From Amoebophrya sp. AT5.2 (lineage: Eukaryota; Sar; Dinophyceae; Syndiniales; Amoebophryaceae): a DNA stretch of 15,302 nucleotides. Under the pieces are notes generated by a model. That model worked only from the letters and a program-made list of their open reading frames with translations. It was not told the origin of the DNA and did no database searches. The stretch spans positions 1-15,302 of the forward strand of contig RXOD01005210.1 of the NCBI GenBank assembly GCA_005223375.1, given 5' to 3'. Positions 8,001 to 15,302 of this stretch are shown here, piece by piece. How positions within the stretch are numbered: the stretch's first letter is position 1; each line of letters starts with the position of its first letter. The translations under genes and the position numbers were made by a program.

Positions 8001-9895
8001 TCGCCGATTCCGGCACCGTGGAGGTCCCGCGACATCACCGAGCTCATGCGACTCAAGGTCGCGAGCCCCAGATACCGCAAGTTCGCCTCCTTCGCGGCCA
8101 GAAAGCCGCACAGTAGGCTGCAGCCGCGCTGCACGATGTTCGTGCTGACCAGGGGTTTCAGGTGGATCATCAGGTTGATTGCCTCCAGGACGACTGCGTA
8201 GCTCGCGTTCGTCATGTTCAACCGCTCGGCGTCTGCCTTCCGCTGCGCGCGCCGCTGCGCCGCGTCCGCATACTGCGAGCTGATGTGGCGGATCACACCC
8301 GCCGAGGACGATCCACTTCCACTTTTGCCGTCGCCCTTTCCACCCCCCTGGTTGTTGTGAAACGCATTATTTGCACCCCCCGCACCCCCACCAGCGGCTG
8401 CGAGCGTGTGCTCCCCGACGGCCAGAACACGCGCTAGCAGGTCCTGCACCGTCGCGATCATGTTCGAATTCGACGTACTTCTGTAATTCTCCGCGCCGAA
8501 GTGCTGCAACGCTTTGAGCACCTTGATCTGGAGCCAGGGGGCGCGCACGCTGTAGTACACGTGCTCGCTCCGAATCAGCGCGAAGGAGGTGTTTCCACCA
8601 TTGTTCCCATCCGCGTGGACGGCGCTCAGAATGTCAAGCAGCGCCGGAATCAGCACATTCCAGTACTCAATCTCGTCGCGACTGGTGCTCGAATCGAGAA
8701 TCCCGAGCAGAAGGCCGAGAGCGGAGAGGAGAACACCAACGTCGCGCTCGCGAAGAATCTGTTGTTTGTAGAAATAGAAGCAACTACGTACATCACGCGT
8801 TATACTTGCTAAAAAAAAAAAACGCCTATCGGCACCAGCTATCGGCCAACATTATCATGGGGGTCTTCTTCTCGCCTCTTACCTCGCTGAACCGCTTTCG
8901 CCACAGGTCTGTCCTTTCGATGGAGTTTGTGTCTGCGGCGTACAGCCTGAGGAGGCAGATGAGCGCCTTCCGCTTTATGTAGGGCGAGGTCGTGGGCGAC
9001 ACCAGCTTGCAGATGTCGGCGAACAGGTTTTCCGCGTACTCCGCGCCGCCGATGTTCCCGACCATATTCAGGGCGAGGGCGACGATCGCCTCTGCGTTCA
9101 CGAGGTTGGCCCCGATGGAAGAGGTCGCGGACCCGGAGGCGCCCGCCATCCCCGAGGGGTGCTGGAAGCCGCCGGTAGAGGACGAGGAGCCGCCAGTCAT
9201 GAACCCCCCCGTGGACGAGACTGCGTTCGACCCCAGCTGCGCGGCGGAGGACACCGCGGAGGAAAACATCCCTCCGAGAGACGAGGACGTCGACGACCCA
9301 CCTCCTGTGGGGGCTCCTGGTGGTGCACCACTTGTCATCATGTCTGGAGCGGACTTGCCGATGTTGGAGACGAGACACAGATCGTTCCGGATCACGTTCA
9401 CGGTGAGGCGAAGAAGGTCGTCGGTCTCCTTCAGGAGCAGAGAGCAAGCGAGATATCCTGCGGACTTCTCTGAGTAGGCGTGACCGGAACAAAGATTCAC
9501 AGCCTGGATCTTGCCGAACTCAATCTCGTACCCAAGCATGTAGGCGTACAAAAGCTTCCACGTGTACTTCTTCTTGTCGTACCTGTACGAAGTAGGATGT
9601 GGATGAGGAAGATGACAAAGAAACGCCTACAATCGACAGCGTCAGCTAAGCCCTGGCCAAGTAGTCTAGTACTAGTTCTAGTAAGCACACGAACTTCTAC
9701 TTCATCTTGGATACCTACGGTAGGTTTAATGCAAAAATGAAGCTGACAATACGCGCTGAGCTGCTTTGGGTTGTTGAATTTCTGGCGAATCTTGGCGAGT
9801 TCTTTTTCGACGCGCCTTTGCTCCTGTTGCTTGTCCGCGCAATTGCGAATGTCGGCCACGAAGACCGTGAGACCCTTCATCACGCCAGTCGGCAT
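5038..9895 (-). CDS. AP2A: AP-2 complex subunit alpha (alpha-adaptin), four exons, about 1473 aa
   Basis: This is the large alpha subunit of the clathrin adaptor AP-2, which binds plasma-membrane PI(4,5)P2 and cargo during endocytosis. Exons are 9895-9753, 9582-8883, 8758-5906 and 5763-5038 (TAG). The ATG at 9895 is the first in frame after a TGA and gives the family start MKGLTVFVADIRNC. Residues 1 to about 850 form the alpha-solenoid trunk; YDKKKYTWK at 49-57 matches the known PI(4,5)P2-binding lysine patch, and APWLQIKVLKALQ and LLRLY are typical. A long Ser/Pro hinge with an acidic Ser-rich run (EDTSEDSGDEEDETSE) follows, then the ear. The ear's FNFLKCW carries a Trp where the platform ligand-binding Trp is expected. 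Usual length is about 940-1010; the excess is Gly/Ser/Ala/Gln-rich insertions. KGLTVFVADIRNC favours AP-2 alpha over AP-1 gamma or AP-4 epsilon. Confidence 0.95.
5764..5905 (-). other. Intron 3 of AP2A (142 bp)
   Basis: The donor is ACACAG|GTGGCT and the acceptor is TGGTGTCAG|CCG, phase 0. It joins CAEIRTQ to PHPRDSRDDLRMMINL inside the appendage domain. CTAAC within TTTTTACGCCTAAC could serve as the branch point. A TTCTTATTCTTATTC tract lies between it and the acceptor. Confidence 0.9.
8759..8882 (-). other. Intron 2 of AP2A (124 bp)
   Basis: The donor is GCGAG|GTAAGAGG and the acceptor is CAAACAACAG|ATT, phase 0. Splicing gives WRKRFSE-ILRERDVGVLLSALGL, which follows the adaptin trunk consensus. 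The intron contains a 12-T run on the minus strand, directly after GATAGGCG. Confidence 0.95.
9583..9752 (-). other. Intron 1 of AP2A (170 bp)
   Basis: The donor is CAGCGC|GTATTG and the acceptor is CTTCGTACAG|G. Splicing joins QLSA to YDKKKYTWKLL, restoring the conserved lipid-binding patch. The intron contains the palindrome CTAGTACTAG (9666-9675) inside a CTAG-N2-CTAG-N2-CTAG run (9666-9681), and AAACGCCTAC at 9621-9630 on the plus strand. Confidence 0.95.
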
Positions 9896-11011
9896 CGTGC
9901 CTGCGTGTGCGTCCCTTCAGTACTAGCAGTGCCGCTACCACAACCACCTCGAAATCCGGATTGATGGCCTCAGCAGTCGACGTGAAGATGAACTGTCAAT
10001 CAAGGTGGAAACCAACTCTTCTTGTCCTAGCCCATGCTCATGACCAGAATCATCTGCAGCGGCCAGGAGCTCCAGCAGGAGCTCGAGTTTGAAGCTCGTC
10101 GTCACTTCAGCGTCTTCACCCCTGAAGCGCAACCGCGAAAGCCTCGTCGGAAGAAAACAGCCCCCGCAAGCAAGCAACAATCAGTCGAAAGCCTAAGCCA
10201 GCCAGTGCCAGAGGTATCTATCACGAGGACGGAGAGACCGCAGCATCCTTAGTTTGCGCCATCATTTTTTCCTCGCATGTACTAGACGGTTACGCTCATC
10301 TTCACGAGGTGCACTGATGCGGGATCTTCAGATTCTGTAAAGTCCGAGCAAGACGTGGACACCTGCCACCTACGCCAAGGCTGAATTCTGATTTTTTTGC
10401 AGACCATATTATTGCACCGCCTGATGCAGCGGACCACACATGTGCTCACCTCCTCCGTCACTCGTCAATTCCAATTGCTCAGCTGCGTGTAGTCATTCAT
10501 TCTCATTCTGTTGATTGTTGACCACCGCCTCCAGTCATACTTGTTACCGCGCAGGTCCCGTGCCATCATTCTCATTCAGTCTTTTTCTAAATGATGCAAT
10601 TGCAACCGCACGCCCTTGTACTTGGTTGTTATTGGCATAGGTAGGGGTACAGCTTCAGCTACAGAAAGCAATATAAGTATTCAGATGTTGCAAGGAGAGG
10701 GGAATTATCAAGCAGTGCACATACATTTTTTCCTTATCATTAATCGCGTTCTCGACGAGGTCTCAATCCACTTGGACTCGCTTCATCCACCCGAACCCGA
10801 AGGCGATGGTGAAGGTGATCGATCTTTCTACTAAAGCTCAACATAGATAAACGTATAGTACATCCTCTCGGTCGCGTTGTTCCTCGCCAACCGTAAAACC
10901 AAGTCAGTGCATTTAATACGTCTGATATTTTTAGCTGCCCCCAGTAACTCCTGGAGCAGGATTTCATTTCTCACGACCCCCTAGATCAATTCGTCGTGGT
11001 GGTCCTCGTCC
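9896..11011. other. Spacer between the formin gene and AP2A
   Basis: About 1.1 kb holding the formin 3' region and the AP2A promoter and 5' UTR. The part at 9960-10250 is GC-richer, with overlapping frames of 60-85 codons on both strands but no recognisable motif. The part at 10250-10980 is AT-richer and contains CATTCTCATTC twice (10498-10508 and 10567-10577). I see no RNA gene or mobile element. Confidence 0.5.
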
Positions 11012-14000
11012 TCAGTAGCCCTTTTGTTGTATGACCAGCATTTGCGAGAACAGTTCCTCGAACGGCGCGAGGAACTCCTCCTCGCTCAACTCCTTCTTTT
11101 TTCCACCGTCGGCCGCCGCGGAACTCCCCTTGTTGGCCCCGGCAGCGCCGAAGGAGCCCGAAGTCTGGCTGCTTCCGTTACCGCCGAGTTTTCCAGCACC
11201 CGTACGGTGCATCGAGTAGTACTGCAGTGCGCGGAAGTACATGCCTCGCAGCCCGCTAATTTCCTCCTTCAGCTTGCCGCTCTCCGCGGCGAAGCGCATG
11301 ATGTCCCCCGAGTATCGTAACATGGGGTGGCTCGTCATGGCCACGCTCGAGGTGTTGTCCATCTCGGTGCTGTCGCCGAGCCGGGCCGCCTCCGTGTAGC
11401 AGTCCTGCGAGCAGCAGCTCGCTTCCTTCGCCAGTTCCGACACGCGGGAGTCCAGCTCGTCGAGGGACACCCGCTTCGCCCGCGTGATCTTCAACTTCCA
11501 CTCCCGGATCTGCTGCAAGGTCGGCACGCTACCGCTACTGTTCGTGTTGTTCGCACTGTTCGCGACAGATGAAGAGTCGTCCACGACCATGCTGTCGCAG
11601 TCCGTCTTCAGGAAGAGGAGCACGAAGCTGAGCAGCGTGCGGTTGTTCTCGATGTTCTTCAGCTCCCCGAACTTCGGGAGCGACTCCAGCGTGAAGGCCT
11701 TGATGTTGCCCCGAATCGTCCCGGCATTCATCCGGTTGCCCACCTTCAGCATCATCTTCAGGATGCGCTCCAGAACGGCGTTCTCGGTCAGCACCGAAAT
11801 CGCCGCCTTGAACTCCGCGATCTGCTCGCGGCACTCGGCCGCCTGCGGCCCGAACGTGCCGATGAAGCTCCACGCGCGCAGCGTCTCGAACGACTTGCGC
11901 GCCTTCGTGACCGCAATGAAGTACTGCTCCGGCAGCCCCCACCTCTGGTGCGGCTGCTTCCCCGAGTGCAGCTGCTGCATCTTGCTCCGCTCCTGCTCGG
12001 TGATGAACCCCTCCTTGTAGAGAAGGGTGGCCTGCTCCAGCTTCAGGGGCGGATTGTACCCGTTCAGCGAGTCGACCACCCAGTTGGGGCTCGGGAGCTG
12101 CTTAAACACGATGTTCAGGTGCTGCTGCCGCTTGGAGTCCAGAATGGTGAGCAGCTTGTCGCGGGGAGAATTCGGGTTGGAGGGGTCGCCCGGCTGCTGC
12201 GCGTTGGGGGCGCCACCGTTCTGGGAAGAGCTCGCCCCGAGGCCGCCGATCTGAACCTTGGCGGCCACGGCCGGAAACTGGGCCTCGAGGCACTTCTCGT
12301 CAATCTTGATCGCGTCATCCGACACGCGGGAATTGGACGCGACCCAGAACGAAGCTGGAGAGTGGAAAGAATTGATATGATTCGAAGAAATTGTTTCAAA
12401 AATGAAAATGAATTCGCTCTTCACAATAGTGCCAATCCGTGCTGCTCTTGCCGGGAAAACGAGAACGCAGCACGCAAACTGCTTTATATTCCACTGAATA
12501 CCTGGATCGACGTCTTTGATTTCGGACCAGAAGACCGGACGCAGCTTCACGCCTGTGAACAGCGGGATAACTGGTTTCCCGCCCTTGCCGCCCGCCTTTT
12601 TGCCTCCTTTTCCAGGTACGGGCGCTCCCTTTCCGTTCCCAGTACCCGTTCCTGGCGGCGCCGGAGGTATCCCTTTCTTTCCCCCCTTGACGGGTGGGCC
12701 TTTCGCTGGTGGTCCTTTCGACGCTTTTCCAGCAGCCCCCGGAGCTTTTGATGTGCCTTTGGCGTGTCCACTGGTAGCGGGGGTAGGAGCCATGCCGTCT
12801 TTAGTTGAAGATGAAGTCGTAATGATAGTACCGACCACCTCGTCATCGAGCCCCATCCCGTCGACGAACTCCGGCTCCAGATCCGGCGACGCACATTGGT
12901 CGGCGGCCACGTCGTCGTCATCCAAATTCATGCTGATGTCTTCGTCCTTCTTGTCGCCAACGCTGTCGTTCGTTGGGTTGAGTTTGCCCGTGTTTTTCGA
13001 AGTCGAGGAGCCACGTGCTAAGACCGCGGTCATGTCCACTTGGTTGCCCTTGCCCGCGAGCACTCGCGCCATCGACTGCCGCGCCGCCTGTGCCGGATTG
13101 TGTGACGCCGCCGAATTCCGCAGCGCCTCTGTCAGTTCGCGCACCGACCGAGTCTTGTTATCTTCGCTGTTCCCCTGGACGTTCGTCCCGCCGCTCATGG
13201 CGTCGAATCCACCGGCGCCGGCGCGCATCAGGTTCTTCTTGGCCGAAGTAGTTCTCTTGGTGAGACGGTTCTCCTCGTCCTCGTCGTCCATGTTGCCGCT
13301 TCCTGTTCGCTTTTTCGACGCCGAGGACGTGCTCATGGGCGTTCCCGAGTTGGCGTCTTGGGAGTCCGCGGCGGCAGCTGCGCCAGAAGAAGGCTGGCTA
13401 TCACAATCTACCGGCGGGTCCTTGAAACTGACAGATTTCCGCATTGCGTTCGCGTTGTGCATTCCACCCGCGCCGCTGCCGTTGTTGTTCACCGGTGTGC
13501 TGTCAACGTCCATCGCTTGCTTGCTTTGACTCCGCACCTGCAGTGCTTTTTTCTCTTCCACGACCTTCTCCAGTTCCGCTTTCACCAGTTTGCTGTCCTG
13601 CTCCATCGCTTGAATTTTCGTTTCGTACTCCTCTGCCGCTTTCTGCACGCGGAAGTTCACCGCTTCGTCGAATTTTTGCTTCATCTCGTTCTTCAGGTTC
13701 TCCCGCATCGCGTTTTCCGCGTCCACGTACTGCTTTTCAAAGCCGCTCCGCAGGTTTTGCTTCTCGGCCTCGACGGCGGTGTTGTACTGCGATTTCAGGT
13801 TTGCTCGCTCGACATCCAACTGCTGCGCAACCTGGCGTGCGATCTCCCGCTCGGCTTCCTGGCGGTACGTCTGCTTCAGATTGGCGGTCAGCACATCCTT
13901 CTCTTGCTGAAGGGTCGCCGCCATCTCATTCTGCAGCGTGGCGAGCTGAGCACGGAGGACCGCGACCTGCCGTTTTCGATTGCGAGCTGTGTTGAGCAAA

Positions 14001-15302
14001 ACTTTGAACGAGTTTCTTCATCTCAGAAAAAGGAGACTCTGACTTCATCTCACTGACTGCTCTCACATTAAAATCTACAAGGCGGCTACGGGTACGGATA
14101 ACGATAACTAGGGCCAGCTAGAAGATGGCATTTCTTGGCATAAACGAGGTACGAACGAGTGCCTCCAGGATTAGCTTTCTAAGATACCAATAAAGGAAAA
14201 GGCGTAGGAGAGTTTAGGACCTCGCTTTTGCTCGCCTCCAGCTCTGCCAGCGCTGGCGCAGGTGCAGGGTTCGACGGCGCAGCTGCAGGTCTGTCAATGG
14301 TTTCTGCACCGCTTGCGCTGATCGTCGGAAGAACCCCACCAGATGCGGTGCCTGGTGCTGCAGCTCGCGCGATGCCGCCCCTCTGCCCATCCTGCAGCTG
14401 CATCGGCGGGTTGTTTCCGAGGAGCCCCGGATCCAGCATGTCGATGTCACCCTCCGCGCCCGCATGCAGAAAGCCGCCCACATCGGGCGCAGACGCCGAT
14501 CGGTGCATGGCCCCCGAGCTGGCCAAGCTCCGTCGCGGCGCGGGGATGCGCGACGCTGCCCGCTGTTGTTGGTAGAACGAGCTGCCCGCGCCGGGAGGTT
14601 GAAGTGGGGCGGCCCCTACATTCATCATCCCCGTCGAATGATTGATCGTTGTGTTGCTGCTATCGACCATCGCGTTCGCCGCGTCGTCGTTTCCGCTTGG
14701 GTTTGTGTTGAAGTTGATGTTGAACGGAAATTGATTTCCAGCACTGGTGGGTCCGGGGGGATGCACCTCCTGCTGCTGGTTATTCATCGGGAAGCTGTTT
14801 GATGCAGTCGCTTTCAGAATCCCCCGCGGGGCACCACCAGCGGACGCCACCACATTTGCGGAACTACGGTTCAGGAAGCTGCTTTCATTCGAGACCGTAC
14901 TGTGGAAGCTCGAGTTGTTCAGCCCGCTGTTGTTTGCGTTTGACTTTGTGAGGCCGATGTTAATATTCGGCACGCCGCGGCTCATCTGAGTCTGACCGCC
15001 AGGTGGTCCTGCTCGAGTGTTGTTGTGGATGCTGTGCATCGATGCCTGCTGGGAAGTAGACGCATTATTGTAGTGCGCCCCAAGTCCAGCCCCGACCGAC
15101 GCCCTGCGACCACCGGCCGAGGATTCGCGTCGACGCCCCGCGACCGACACTCTGCGCCCGTGTTGACCGCCGCCCCCGACCGCGTTCCCCATACGGAGGC
15201 TGCTGTCCGGCGGATCAGCAGGTCGCCGCGTCTGTTGCGTGATGCTGCTGCGATTGCTTTGCAAATTAATCGCATTCGCGCTGTTGATGTTGGACCCGCT
15301 CG
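11012..15302 (-). CDS. Formin-like protein with C-terminal FH2 domain (three exons proposed, 5' end may be outside window)
   Basis: Proposed exons are 15302-14221 (open to the window edge), 13966-12502 and 12354-11012 (TGA stop). Numbered from the ATG at 15192, the protein has 1259 residues. Residues 1-324 are Ser/Asn/Gly-rich and look disordered. About 325-475 is a charged coiled coil (QQEKD, EREIARQ, KAELEKVVEEKKAL). A Gly/Lys/Pro linker follows, then an FH2 domain from about 796 to 1245, recognised by KLRPVFWSEI, the GNRMNAGTIRGN signature near 1016, LPKFGELK, and the end FLAPFEELFSQM. FH2 dimers nucleate actin filaments and track their barbed ends; this is family knowledge. The FH1-like linker has no long proline runs. 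No in-frame stop lies between 15192 and the window edge, so the true start may be upstream. The FH2 call is secure, the joining of exon 1 is an inference, and no DAD or GBD domain was recognised. Confidence 0.85.
12355..12501 (-). other. Intron 2 of the formin gene, stop-free and a multiple of three
   Basis: The segment is 147 bp with donor CCAG|GTATTC and acceptor CTCTCCAG|CTTC. Removal gives DVDP-ASFWVASN, as expected just after the FH2 start motif. If kept, it inserts 49 hydrophobic, Phe/Ile-rich residues unlike the rest of the domain. It is AT-richer than both flanking exons and carries a pyrimidine-rich acceptor tract. Confidence 0.85.
13967..14220 (-). other. Proposed intron 1 of the formin gene (254 bp)
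   Basis: The frame of 13966-11012 has no plausible ATG at its left end and meets an in-frame TGA about five codons before position 13999. The frame of 15302-14221 runs into a non-coiled tail and a TAG. Joining GAG|GTCCTA (donor at 14220) to CGGCAG|GTCGCG (acceptor ending 13967) keeps phase 0. It also keeps one unbroken heptad pattern across the joint (L, S, V, L, L, L, M at a/d spacing). The donor GTCCTA is weak. An alternative acceptor ACACAG a few bases upstream fits phase 1 and would need a different donor. Confidence 0.5.

Noticed and set aside
9896..9964. Upstream extension of AP2A beyond the ATG at 9895
   Set aside because: An in-frame TGA lies about nine codons upstream, and the 9895 start already matches the short alpha-adaptin N-terminus.
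10034..10252. Lys/Gln-rich 72-codon plus-strand frame in the formin-AP2A spacer
   Set aside because: It has no motif, overlapping frames of similar length occur on the other strand, and it would be the only plus-strand gene.
12516..13529. Long open frame of 337 codons on the plus strand, antisense to the formin exon
   Set aside because: It is the shadow of a GC-rich coding exon. It is rich in Pro/Ser/Phe without motifs, while the opposite strand carries clear coiled-coil and FH2 sequence.
13964..13999. TTG at 13999 as the formin start codon
   Set aside because: Non-ATG initiation is unlikely in a nuclear gene. An in-frame stop lies just upstream and the region is better explained as intron end plus exon.

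Overview
This is a nuclear genome fragment from a protist-like eukaryote. Coding exons are GC-rich, introns and spacers are noticeably AT-richer, and every reading frame I trust is interrupted by short introns (124-257 bp) with GT...AG ends. Stops include TAG (AP-2 alpha and SCP2) and TGA (formin and membrane protein), with no sign of a reassigned code. All recognisable genes lie on the minus strand, head to tail, with spacers of roughly 0.8-1.3 kb. That one-way layout, the compactness and the Gly/Ser/Ala-rich insertions in conserved proteins would suit an alveolate such as a dinoflagellate relative. The lineage is an inference and is not demonstrated by a marker gene.

Reading along the minus strand (right to left), the window holds four supported genes. 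(1) 15302-11012: a formin-like actin regulator with a disordered N-terminus, a coiled coil, a proline-poor FH1-like linker and a C-terminal FH2 domain. Three exons are proposed, and the 5' end may lie outside the window. (2) 9895-5038: the alpha subunit of the AP-2 clathrin adaptor in four exons, about 1473 residues, enlarged by low-complexity insertions. (3) 4253-3467: a 108-residue single-domain SCP2 sterol/lipid-transfer protein split over three small exons, which a plain ORF scan misses. (4) 2190-1186: an unrecognised protein with two membrane spans and an eight-cysteine loop. A fifth possible start exon (387-286) is weak.

The spacers (1-1185, 2191-3466, 4254-5037, 9896-11011) contain no RNA gene, mobile element or CRISPR array that I can see. 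They hold only small palindromes, short repeats and a GC-rich hairpin at 4468-4490.

The genes do not form an operon or defence-type system. Formin, AP-2 and SCP2 act in actin assembly, endocytosis and lipid movement, all membrane-related, but their adjacency is probably coincidental. I found no convincing new multi-gene system. The most interesting points are the orphan cysteine-loop membrane protein, a possible myristoyl plus polybasic membrane switch at the formin N-terminus, a stop-free intron of length divisible by three inside the FH2 domain, and short motifs shared between introns of different genes.
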